Assembly (NCBI RefSeq): GCF_002210435.1
Contig: NZ_MZMV01000046.1
Coordinates: 1-57,684 of the forward strand
Direction of reading: 5' to 3'
DNA: 57,684 nt
Source: Micromonospora wenchangensis
GTDB taxonomy: Bacteria; Actinomycetota; Actinomycetes; Mycobacteriales; Micromonosporaceae
Part shown: piece by piece, positions 41,201-48,224 of the stretch
Layout: each line of letters begins with the position of its first letter
Numbering within the stretch: position 1 is the stretch's first letter
Made by a program: the position numbers and the translations under genes
Notes under the pieces: generated by a model
What the model was told of the DNA's origin: nothing
What the model saw: only the letters and a program-made list of their open reading frames with translations
The model's database searches: none

Positions 41201-41547
41201 CTGGCGCCGGTGGTCTGGTCGGCCTGGGCGAGGATCGCCGGGCCGGCCGACGCGGCGGCGAAGACGAAGACGTCCCCGGCGGCGACGGTGCCGGTGAGGG
41301 CGATCGTGGTGGCCGTGGTGGACCCGTTGAAATAGAGCTGGAGCTGGTAGCCGCCGGCGGTCAGGTCGACCGGTGCGCCGGTGCCGTTGTACAGCTCGAT
41401 CGCCTTGTTGTTGGACGAGCCTTCGACGTACTCGGAGATGAACAGGTCGGTGGGCGCGGCGGTGGCCGCGGTGGGAGCGACGCCGAGCACCGGTACGGCG
41501 ACGACGGCGACGGTGGCGAGCGCGGCGAATCTGCGGCGCAGGCGCAT
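38275..41547 (-). CDS. Secreted ExeM/NucH-type endonuclease with lamin-tail and Calx-beta domains
   Basis: Extracellular nuclease of 1090 residues. Signal peptide MRLRRRFAALATVAVVAVPV ends near ATAA|PTDL. The lamin-tail domain starts at LFISEYVEGSSNNKAIELYN, then Ig-like and OB-like segments follow. The exonuclease-endonuclease-phosphatase domain begins VATYNVENLYDF (about 605) and contains ALSNHYSSG, YGGDLNVFP and GASDHDPQVA, the usual His/Asp catalytic set. The C-terminal 100 residues form a Calx-beta-like repeat (VADASVVEGDRGTSTMTFQV). GGAGG precedes ATG 41547. Likely role: degrading environmental DNA for phosphate or nucleosides, or remodelling matrix DNA. Confidence 0.93.
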   Translation of the reverse strand: MRLRRRFAALATVAVVAVPVLGVAPTAATAAPTDLFISEYVEGSSNNKAIELYNGTGAPVDLTAGGYQLQLYFNGSTTATTIALTGTVAAGDVFVFAAASAGPAILAQADQTTGASLFNGDDAIVLRRGAVVLDAIGQVGVDPGTEWGSGLTSTADNTLRRLPSVSSGDTDPSDAFDPAVQWAGYATDTFDGLGAHTLDGGGPVDQPAVLTCGGTLTIEAGATGTRQVTGTDPDDTIVDLAVTAVAPAPAGGSISRTAFTPATAPGGTATATVTATGLPAGTYTVTVTATDADGGTATCPLTVQANGVLSVGQVQGPTRDDENPRTDRSPLAPPTGTGTSPLLYDVRGVITQKSLTRTSAGADQYGFYLQSRTGTEDGDPLSSDGIFVFMGAFTTLIGGYAPTVGDEVVLRGRVSEYFDQTQLSSASLVRRLDTGLDVNTAVTVDDAVPPADAAAADRFWERHEGARLRVRSGSGVTGPRDVFGSTADSEVWVVDREDPLLKRTDPYARRVFRDAHPLDDVPGQVFDNGNGQRILLGGGGVKATAGDSTALLPPARTFDTLTADAFGAVSYGFSKFSVQPESLALTAGADPAANNPPRPADRAREVAVATYNVENLYDFRDDPFDGCDFTGNAGCPGVSPPFDYVPASEADYREHLSELAAQIRTDLHAPDLILVQEAEDQDICSVSGGSLVCGTTDNADGAPDTLQDLALAIRAAGGPAYTAAYDRTGADARGITSAFLYRTDRLSLAGASATDPLLGSAPTVQYRSAGLASNADVQNPKALNAVLPADTDTSTGKDGNNVFTRAPQLGKFVVKATPGGSESYLLYALSNHYSSGPDSRVGQRTEQAAYGAAIVTAIEAADPDARVVYGGDLNVFPRPDDPIATGANPTPSDQLGPLYRAGLRNLWDDLVADVPSAAYSYSFQGSAQTLDNLFVNDALHADLVQIRAAHVNADWPAEFTGDGTRGASDHDPQVARFRSQPSLRVADASVVEGDRGTSTMTFQVTVSRPLSQPTTLCAATVGLTATVVLDFEPYVGCRTLPAGQTSLAFPVTVRGDRKREADEKIAFAVAGPLNLRYADLLATGTITDDD

Positions 41548-41687
41548 GGGGCCTCCACGATGGGTGGACGGGAACCAACGCACGTTAAGGTGCGTCGCTG
41601 TCCGCCGTCCATCCCCCGGGGGGCGATGTGGTGAATTCGCGACAGTGCCGCCCGACGCCCCCGCCCGGATGCCGCCGGACGCCCTGC

Positions 41688-42707
41688 TCAGCGGTGGGTG
41701 TCGAGCCGGTGTACGAGCTCGGCGACGTCCACGCTGTACTCGCACCAGTCCCGGTCGGGCTGGTAGCCCAGCTCGGCGTTGACCTTGAGCATCGCCTCGT
41801 TGGCCTGGGCGTTCCAGGTCTGCACCTCGGTCAGCTCCGGCTCGGCGGACCGCAGTTCCAGCAGCATCCGCGCCTTGATCGCCCGGTCGATGCCGTAGCC
41901 TTGGTGGTCACGCACCACGATCGTGTCGTACTGGTCGGCACGGGTGGGGTGCTGGACCGGCACCACCACCTCGGTCAGGCCGGCCACCGCGCCGGTGCGC
42001 TCGTGCAGGGCGAGCACGATGTACGGCTTCATGCCCCGCCGGTGCAGCGTGTCGAGGCTGTCCCGCAGCCGTTGCGGATCGTACGAGCTGGGGCGCAGTT
42101 CGCCGTCCTCGACGTCGCGGACCTCGGCCTTCGCCCGCGCGTACGCCTCGATCAGGTCGTCGGACGGCCCGCCCGGGTAGAACTCCAGGTGGTAGCCCGG
42201 GTCGACGGCGACGGCCATCTCGGTCAGCGCCGTCCAGTCGACCGTGCCGAGGTCGAGCACGCTGCGGGTCTCGACATACTCCCGGGTGAAGCCCAGCGAC
42301 GAGTAGAAACCGATCGCCGGGGTGTCGCCGACCACCTCGACGCCGATCGACCGGAAGCCCTCCTGGTAGACCCGGCGCGCGGCGGTCAGCACCAGTTCCC
42401 GGCCCAGCCCGCTGCGGCGTACCGCCGGGTGCACCAGCACCTCCAGCACGCCGATGTCACCGAGCAGCAGCACGTGCACGTGCCCGAGGATCGGTGCGGG
42501 ACCCCCACCGGGCGGCGGATCGGCGTGGGCCACCCAGGAGATGCGTCGTTCGCCGGGCATCACCTCGGAGAGGTACTCCCGCAGCGAATCCTCCCGCCAC
42601 GGCGGGTCCTGCGGGAGGTCGGCCGCGAGAACCGCGTTCAGCGTGTCCAGCACGGAGCCGATCTCGGCGGACGACGCGGTTCGGGGGTCCCATTCGCGCA
42701 CCATCAC
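41688..42707 (-). CDS. Tandem GNAT acetyltransferase-like protein
   Basis: Cytoplasmic protein of 339 residues with two GNAT folds. In the first, acetyl-CoA motif VLVHPAVRRSGLGRELVLTA (near 90) is followed by GFYSSLGFTREY. In the second, IVVRDHQGYGIDRAIKARML and NAEAMLKVNAELGYQP-like sequence (written NEAMLKVNAELGYQPDRDWC) are typical, though the glycine-rich loop is weaker. Two-domain GNATs acetylate small amines, antibiotics or, as MshD, mycothiol precursors; this one shows no clear tie to MshD. Acceptor unknown. It stands between the nuclease and the transglycosylase genes. Confidence 0.85.
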   Translation of the reverse strand: MMVREWDPRTASSAEIGSVLDTLNAVLAADLPQDPPWREDSLREYLSEVMPGERRISWVAHADPPPGGGPAPILGHVHVLLLGDIGVLEVLVHPAVRRSGLGRELVLTAARRVYQEGFRSIGVEVVGDTPAIGFYSSLGFTREYVETRSVLDLGTVDWTALTEMAVAVDPGYHLEFYPGGPSDDLIEAYARAKAEVRDVEDGELRPSSYDPQRLRDSLDTLHRRGMKPYIVLALHERTGAVAGLTEVVVPVQHPTRADQYDTIVVRDHQGYGIDRAIKARMLLELRSAEPELTEVQTWNAQANEAMLKVNAELGYQPDRDWCEYSVDVAELVHRLDTHR

Positions 42708-42776
42708 GCGTCTAGCTTGCCGTCAATGACTCTTCGGGGGAAGTGTCCGGTCCGCCAATGTATGCGAACGATCACC

Positions 42777-44183
42777 TCACGTACGGCTTGCGCGCCCGTA
42801 CTCCTGGGCCTTGTCGAAGACGTCCTGCGCGTAGCGGCGTACGTCGTTGTAGGAGAGGATGGCGCCCCACCAGTCGCCGGGGATGGTCATGTTCCGGCCG
42901 CCCTGGCACAGGTAGTTCCCGGCGGCGAGGGCCGCGTCGTCCAGGTCGTGCGGGTCCTTGCGGCCGTCGTTGTCGGCGTCCGCACCGACCTGCTGCCAGG
43001 TGGTCGGGATGAACTGCATCGGCCCGATCGCCCGGTCGTAGACGGTGTCCCGGTCGAACAGCCCCCCGTCGGTGTCCCGGATCAGGGACCGCCCGCCCTT
43101 GCCGTCGAGCGGATCACCGATGATCTCCGGTACGGCCCGGCCGTCCGGCCCGAGGGTCGCGCCGTTGGCCTGCCCGTGCCGGGACTCCACGTAGCCGATC
43201 GCGGCGAGCGTGGTCCAGCTCAGCTGGCAGCTCCGGTTCGTCTGGGCGAGCACCAGCTCGGCGTAGCCGTACGCCTGCATGGCGATCGGGGAGACGCCCA
43301 CCTTGGTGCCGACGACCCGGGCCCAGTCGCCAAGCGCGTCGGCGGGCCGGCCGGCGGCGGGCGGCACGGCCGGCCCACTCGGCACGGCCCCGGCCGACGG
43401 GAGGCTGCCCAGCGGCAGGGTCGGGGTGGTGGCACCCGGGAACACCGGCACCCCGGTGGTCGCCCCGGCCGACGGGACCTCGGGGCCGGCGGAGGCGCTG
43501 TCGTCCACGGCGACCGGCCGGGGAGCCCGGACCGCGCTCGGCACCACCACCGCGCCGACCGCGGCGGTCGCCGCGACCAGCGCGAACAGGAACAGGCCGG
43601 GGAGGGTCAACCGGCCGCTGGGGCGGCGCGACCAGGCCCGGGTGGCCCGGGTCGCGGCCCCCACCGCCTGCCGGGGCGGCGGCAGCCGGACGGCGTGCGC
43701 GAACGGCACCCGTCGCCGCCGACCGATCTTCGCCCCGGACGCGGCACTGTCGCCCGTGCCGTCCTTCCCGGTCCCGTCGGTCTTCGCGGCCGGCTCGGTC
43801 TTCTCCCCGGCCTCGGTCTTCGTGGCCGGCTCGGAGGTCTCGCCGCCGTCGGCCTTCGCGGCCCCGTCGGTCTTCGCGGCGGGTTCGGCGTCCTGTCCGG
43901 CGGCGGTCTTCGCGGAAGTCCCGGCCTTCCCGGTCGCGTCGGCCTTCGCGGCGGGCACGACCGGGTCGGCCTCGGCGGGGTTTCCGGTCCTCCCGGCCCC
44001 GTCGGCCTGGGTGGTGGGCCCGGCCGGGACGGCCGGCGGGGTGAGGGCGTCGTGGCGGGGCCGGCGGGGGCGGGGGAGCCAGCCGCGACGCGGGGCGGGA
44101 GGCACATCCTCGGGTGGGGTCGCTGCGCGCAGGGGCCGTTCCGTCGAATCTTCGCCGCTCACCACCGTTTGAGTATCACCCAT
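42777..44183 (-). CDS. Membrane-anchored lytic murein transglycosylase with long low-complexity N-terminus
   Basis: Protein of 468 residues. The first 190 are cytoplasmic and low-complexity, with repeated PAAKTDG/KTE-type units (about 80-150). One membrane segment follows (193-214, LPGLFLFALVAATAAVGAVV). After a Pro/Ser/Gly linker comes an SLT-type catalytic domain (about 285-468); the probable catalytic glutamate is E333 in YVESRHGQANGA, and the domain has RAIGPMQFIPTTWQQ and GNYLCQGGRNM. It should cleave peptidoglycan during growth or sporulation. It is divergent from fmdB across 38 bases. Confidence 0.9.
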   Translation of the reverse strand: MGDTQTVVSGEDSTERPLRAATPPEDVPPAPRRGWLPRPRRPRHDALTPPAVPAGPTTQADGAGRTGNPAEADPVVPAAKADATGKAGTSAKTAAGQDAEPAAKTDGAAKADGGETSEPATKTEAGEKTEPAAKTDGTGKDGTGDSAASGAKIGRRRRVPFAHAVRLPPPRQAVGAATRATRAWSRRPSGRLTLPGLFLFALVAATAAVGAVVVPSAVRAPRPVAVDDSASAGPEVPSAGATTGVPVFPGATTPTLPLGSLPSAGAVPSGPAVPPAAGRPADALGDWARVVGTKVGVSPIAMQAYGYAELVLAQTNRSCQLSWTTLAAIGYVESRHGQANGATLGPDGRAVPEIIGDPLDGKGGRSLIRDTDGGLFDRDTVYDRAIGPMQFIPTTWQQVGADADNDGRKDPHDLDDAALAAGNYLCQGGRNMTIPGDWWGAILSYNDVRRYAQDVFDKAQEYGRASRT

Positions 44184-44209
44184 GTCGGCCAGGGAGTCAG
44201 GTCCGGCCG

Positions 44210-44215
44210 TAGGGT
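44210..44215 (+). promoter_or_regulatory. -10 element (TAGGGT) for the leaderless fmdB-like transcript
   Basis: TAGGGT ends six bases before the ATG at 44222, and the GGGCCC between is not a ribosome binding site. Confidence 0.55.
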
Positions 44216-44221
44216 GGGCCC

Positions 44222-44446
44222 ATGCCCCGGTACGAGTTCCGCTGCCGCGCCTGCGGCGATACCTTCGAGGTCAACCGACCGATGGCCGAGGCCGGTGCGC
44301 CGGCCGACTGCCCGCAGGGTCACGCCGACACGGTCAAGCTGCTGTCCACCGTGGCGGTCACCGGCCGTGGGGGCGGCTCCGCCGCCGGTGGCGCCCCGGC
44401 GGGTCCCGCGGGTGGTGGTTGCTGCGGCGGCGGCTGCGGCTGTTGA
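44222..44446 (+). CDS. FmdB-family zinc ribbon protein
   Basis: Small cytoplasmic protein of 74 residues. The zinc ribbon is formed by CRAC near the N-terminus (MPRYEFRCRACGDTFEVN) and the C-P-Q-G-H pair (ADCPQGHADTVKLLS), where histidine replaces the last cysteine. A Gly/Ala-rich linker leads to a cysteine-rich end GGGCCGGGCGC that may bind metal. FmdB proteins were named for regulation of a formamidase operon, but most have unknown roles. It has a leaderless-type promoter shared back to back with the transglycosylase gene. Confidence 0.9.
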   Translation: MPRYEFRCRACGDTFEVNRPMAEAGAPADCPQGHADTVKLLSTVAVTGRGGGSAAGGAPAGPAGGGCCGGGCGC

Positions 44447-44620
44447 CCTGACCGGGTCGGCTGCCGGCCGCGCCGCAAGCGGCCCGATGTAACGGTCCGA
44501 CGCACCGGTGCGCCGAGATCAGTGACCCCTTGGGTCCGATATCGCCCGACCGTTCTTACGATGCGTGACCGGTCGACCATAGGGCAGCATGAACCCGACG
44601 TCAGGGGTGGAGGTCCACGC

Positions 44621-47449
44621 ATGTCGCCACGGATGCACCTCCCGAGCGGTTGGGTGACCTTCGTCTTCACCGACATCGAAGGTTCCACCCGGCTGGCCCA
44701 ACTGCTCGGGTCCGACTACCGCCCGGTGCTCTGGGAGCACCGCCGGCTGCTGCGCGACACCCTGGCCGAGACCGACGGCGCGGAGCTGCTGACCGAGGGG
44801 GACTCGTTCTTCCTCGCCTTCCCGGACGCGTCGGCGGCGCTGACCGCCTGCCTGACGGCGCAGCGGGCGCTGTCCACCCACGACTGGCCCAACCCGGAGG
44901 CCGCGCCGAGGGTGCGGATGGGACTGCACACCGGTTTCGCCGAGCCCCGCGACGGTGAGTACGCCAGTCCCGAGGTGCACCGGGCCGCCCGGGTGGCCGC
45001 CGCCGCGCACGGCGGGCAGGTGCTCTGCTCGGCGTCGACCGCACGGCTGGCCGACCCGCTGCCCGCCGGGGCCACCCTGATCGACCTGGGCCTGCACCGG
45101 CTGCGCGGCTTCGACGACCGGGAACGGCTGTTCCAGCTCGTCGCGCCGGGGCTGGAGCGGCAGTTCCCCCGCCCGAACACGGCCGAGGCGCTGGCGCACA
45201 ACCTGCCCACCCAGGTCACCTCGTTCGTCGGCCGGGACACCGAGCGGGTGGAGCTGGATCTGCTGATCCGCCGGCAGCGGCTGGTCACGGTGGTCGGCGC
45301 GGGTGGGGCCGGCAAGACCCGGCTCGCCGTCGAGGTGGCGGGCGGCCAGGTGGAGGCGTACCCGGACGGGGTGTGGTTCGTCGACATCGCCACGGTCACC
45401 GACCCGGGGCTGGTGGCGTTCGCGATCGCCGCCGTGCTCGGGGCCCGGCCGGAACCGGGCCGCCCGATCCTGGACACCCTGGTCGAGTACGCGGCCGTCC
45501 GGCGGATGCTGGTGGTGCTCGACACCTGTGACGCCCAGCCGGCGGCCTGCGCCGAGGTGATCTCCCGGCTGCTCGCCGGGGGCAGCGGGCTGCGGGTGCT
45601 GGCCACCAGCCGGGAGGCGTTCGGCCTGCCCGGCGAGGTGGTGTGGCGGATTCCGCCGCTGGCGGTCGACCCGCAGCCGGGGCGTACCGAGAGCGACGCG
45701 GTGGCGCTGCTGCTGGACCGTACGGCGGCGGCCCGGGGCGGCCGGCCGCCGGAGTGGACGGAGGCCGCCGACCTGCGCCGGGTGGTGCAGCGGCTGGACG
45801 GGTTGCCGCTGGCGATCGAGCTGGCCGCGGCCCGGTTGCGGGTGCTCTCCGCCGGCCAGTTGGCGGCCCGGCTGGACGACATGCTGGGCACCCTCGACGC
45901 CGGCCGGGGCGTACCCGAGCGGCCCCCCGAGCGGGGCTGGGCGGGCAACCAGCAGGACACCGTCGACCTGGTCGCCGCCGCCTCGGGCCAGACGCCGCCG
46001 AGCGCCGCGCACCGGGCGGTGCAGCGGTCGGCGACCGAGCGGCACCTCACCATGCAGGCCACGGTCACCTGGTCGTACCGGACGTTGGGGCCCCGTGCGT
46101 CCCGGCTGCTGCACTGGTTGGCGGTCTTCACCGGGCCGGTGGACCTGGCGACGGTGGAGTGGCTGATCGGTGACGACCCGCTCGATCCGCTGTCGGTGCT
46201 GGTGGACAAGTCGATGGTGCTGGCCGAACCGCACGCCTCGGGCAGCACCTACCGGATGCTCGACCCGATCCGGGCGTACGCGGCGCGCCGGCTGGTCGAG
46301 ACCGGCGAGGAGCAGGCCGCCCGGGACCGGCACGTGGCCTGGGCGCAGCACGCGCTGCACCGGGCCCACCTGGGGGCGGACGGCCGACCGGTCACCCTGT
46401 CGCTGTACGCGGTGGACCCGCTCGCCGGTGAGCTGCGTTCGGCGCTGCGCTGGTCGGCCACCGGGGGCAGTGCGCGGGCCGGGCTGCGGCTGGCCGGTGG
46501 GCTGGACCAGTGGTGGCGGGAGCGCGGGCTGTCCCGGGAGGCCCGGCTGTGGCTGTTCCGGCTGTACGGGCGGATCGCCGAGACCGGCGAGGCGATCCCC
46601 GAGGCGGAGCTGGCGGCGGCGTACCACCTGCATTCGCTGCACGCCGGCGCGGACGGCGAGTTCGCCGAGGAGCTGCGGTTCTCGCAGCGCGCGGAGGCGG
46701 CGGCCCGGCAGGCCGGCGACGCGGGGCTGCTGGCCCGGGTGCTCGCCGGGCGGGCCGTGCCGCTCGTCGACATGGGGCAGTTCACCGAGGCGGAGCGGGT
46801 CTGCCGGGAGGTCATCGACTGGGCCAACGAGCAGGAGGTCGGTGGGGACGCGTTGCTCGCCGTCTACCACCTGGCCGAGCTGCTGTGGCGGCGGGGCGCG
46901 CTGGTCGAGGCGGCGGAGCTGCTGGGGCGGGCCCGGCCGGTGGAGGCGGCCCGCCCGGTGGAGCGCGGGTGCCGCTCGGTGGACATGCTGCTGGGCATGG
47001 TGGCGCTGGCCCGGCGTGACCTGGTGGCCGCGCACGAGCACCTGCTGGTGGCGTTGCGGGCCCGGATGGGGCACGGCTACCACGGTCGGGCCTGCGACAC
47101 GGTGAACGCGGTGGCGGTGCGCTGCGCGTTGGGCGGGGAGCCGTTGACGGCGGCCCGGCTGTTCGGTGCGGCCCAGGCCACCCGGGCCCGGCTGCGCGGC
47201 ACCCCGGGCATCTACGGCACGTACTGGCTCCAGCAGCAGGCCGAGCTGCGGCGCATCCTCGGCGACGCGGCCTTCGACGCCGCGTACGGCGAGGGCGGTG
47301 AGCTGGGCCTGGAGGAGGCGGCGGCGTTGGCGTTCGCGGTGGAGCACCCGGACCTGGCGGCCGACTCGATCCGGTTCCGGGCGACCGGCGTGGTGACGCC
47401 CCGGCCGGTCCCCCGCCGCGAGGCGGACCGCCGGGAGGAGTGGGCCTGA
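44621..47449 (+). CDS. Class III cyclase-like / AAA ATPase / TPR regulator
   Basis: Cytoplasmic protein of 942 residues. Residues 10-180 form a class III nucleotide cyclase domain with metal aspartates D18 (FVFTDIEGST) and D61 (EGDSFFLAF). The transition-state asparagine is histidine (H120 in PEVHRAAR), though R124 is kept, so activity is uncertain. An NTPase domain follows, with Walker A VVGAGGAGKTRLAVE (about 225-233) and Walker B-like RRMLVVLDTCDAQ. The C-terminal third is TPR-like helical repeats. Unlike LuxR/LAL relatives it has no DNA-binding tail. ATG 44621 has GGAGG eight bases upstream. Signal and target unknown. Confidence 0.88.
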   Translation: MSPRMHLPSGWVTFVFTDIEGSTRLAQLLGSDYRPVLWEHRRLLRDTLAETDGAELLTEGDSFFLAFPDASAALTACLTAQRALSTHDWPNPEAAPRVRMGLHTGFAEPRDGEYASPEVHRAARVAAAAHGGQVLCSASTARLADPLPAGATLIDLGLHRLRGFDDRERLFQLVAPGLERQFPRPNTAEALAHNLPTQVTSFVGRDTERVELDLLIRRQRLVTVVGAGGAGKTRLAVEVAGGQVEAYPDGVWFVDIATVTDPGLVAFAIAAVLGARPEPGRPILDTLVEYAAVRRMLVVLDTCDAQPAACAEVISRLLAGGSGLRVLATSREAFGLPGEVVWRIPPLAVDPQPGRTESDAVALLLDRTAAARGGRPPEWTEAADLRRVVQRLDGLPLAIELAAARLRVLSAGQLAARLDDMLGTLDAGRGVPERPPERGWAGNQQDTVDLVAAASGQTPPSAAHRAVQRSATERHLTMQATVTWSYRTLGPRASRLLHWLAVFTGPVDLATVEWLIGDDPLDPLSVLVDKSMVLAEPHASGSTYRMLDPIRAYAARRLVETGEEQAARDRHVAWAQHALHRAHLGADGRPVTLSLYAVDPLAGELRSALRWSATGGSARAGLRLAGGLDQWWRERGLSREARLWLFRLYGRIAETGEAIPEAELAAAYHLHSLHAGADGEFAEELRFSQRAEAAARQAGDAGLLARVLAGRAVPLVDMGQFTEAERVCREVIDWANEQEVGGDALLAVYHLAELLWRRGALVEAAELLGRARPVEAARPVERGCRSVDMLLGMVALARRDLVAAHEHLLVALRARMGHGYHGRACDTVNAVAVRCALGGEPLTAARLFGAAQATRARLRGTPGIYGTYWLQQQAELRRILGDAAFDAAYGEGGELGLEEAAALAFAVEHPDLAADSIRFRATGVVTPRPVPRREADRREEWA

Positions 47450-47454
47450 CCCGC

Positions 47455-47483
47455 CGTGCCGTCCGGGGTCGCCGGACGGCACG
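47455..47483. terminator. Terminator between cyclase-like and phospholipase genes
   Basis: Perfect twelve-base arms (CGTGCCGTCCGG at 47455-47466, complement at 47472-47483) with a five-base loop lie between the convergent stops. Confidence 0.75.
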
Positions 47484-47510
47484 ACGGTCGGGTACCGGTG
47501 CGGGCGACGG

Positions 47511-48053
47511 TCAGCCGCGCCGGGCGGCGGCCCGCTCGGCGTCGGCCTTCATCCGGGCGGCCCGGTCGAGGTCGGCCTGCGAGACGGCGGCGACCGAACC
47601 GAAGATGCTGACCGCCTGGTAGTACGTCCAGGCCAGGCTGGTGCAGGCCGGCCGGACGACGGAGTTGTAGGTGGCGCAGACCCGCTTCAGGTCTTCGTAG
47701 AAGGCGCTGTCCAGGCGGGCCTTGTTGGCCGAGAAGATCCCCATCGCCTTGTGGTTGCGGTAGCCGAAGTCGTGTCGGTAGCAGGCGAGGTTGAAGGTGA
47801 AGCCGAGCGGGTTGTCCGGGCTCGACGAGCAGTAGTCGGTGGACCAGTCGAAGCCGTAGGCGGCCCAGGCGGCCTGGTTGAGGCGGCCGGCGTTCCAGGC
47901 GTTGTAGCTGCTCGCGCTGGTCTGGGTCCAGCTGCTCAGCACGCTGAGCTTCTGCGAGGTGCTCACCGCGGCGGACGCGGGTGAGCCGACGCCGAGCACG
48001 CTGAGCAGGGCGAACGTGCCGGCGGCGAGGGCGGTGGCGAGACGACGGGACAA
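47511..48053 (-). CDS. Secreted prokaryotic phospholipase A2
   Basis: Extracellular enzyme of 180 residues. A signal peptide (LSRRLATALAAGTFALLSVL then SPASAA) precedes the phospholipase core with catalytic H94-D95 in ACYRHDFGYRN. Four cysteines (C75, C91 and two near 131-142) would form two disulphides, as in the Streptomyces violaceoruber enzyme. It hydrolyses the sn-2 ester of phospholipids, with calcium. The start is TTG 48053, because GGAGGAAAAC precedes it at ideal spacing; the longer ATG 48101 frame has no ribosome binding site. It may supply fatty acids or phosphate outside the cell. Confidence 0.92.
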   Translation of the reverse strand: MSRRLATALAAGTFALLSVLGVGSPASAAVSTSQKLSVLSSWTQTSASSYNAWNAGRLNQAAWAAYGFDWSTDYCSSSPDNPLGFTFNLACYRHDFGYRNHKAMGIFSANKARLDSAFYEDLKRVCATYNSVVRPACTSLAWTYYQAVSIFGSVAAVSQADLDRAARMKADAERAAARRG

Positions 48054-48224
48054 GTTTTCCTCCGCGGGGTGGGCGGTGCGGTGGGGTCGCCGGTTGGTCA
48101 CCGGAGTTCGATCAGTCTCGATCTACTTCCCGTCGCCGGGGCGTGGCGGAGGCGACGTATTGGTGACATACGTCGAAACAGACGAATGCCCCGGGCGCGC
48201 GGGCACCCGGGCGTCCGTGGGCGA

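Noticed and set aside
38059..41634. Very long plus-strand open frame opposite the nuclease gene
   Set aside because: It is the antisense of a gene with signal peptide and catalytic motifs; its translation is low-complexity Arg/Gly/Val/His-rich sequence typical of GC-rich shadow frames.
41628..44492. Plus-strand open frame of about 950 codons over the GNAT and transglycosylase genes
   Set aside because: It spans two genes on the opposite strand and has only Arg/Val/Gly-rich sequence.
44519..47482. Long minus-strand open frame opposite the cyclase-ATPase gene
   Set aside because: Composition is that of an antisense frame and no domain is recognisable; the plus strand encodes intact cyclase and Walker motifs.
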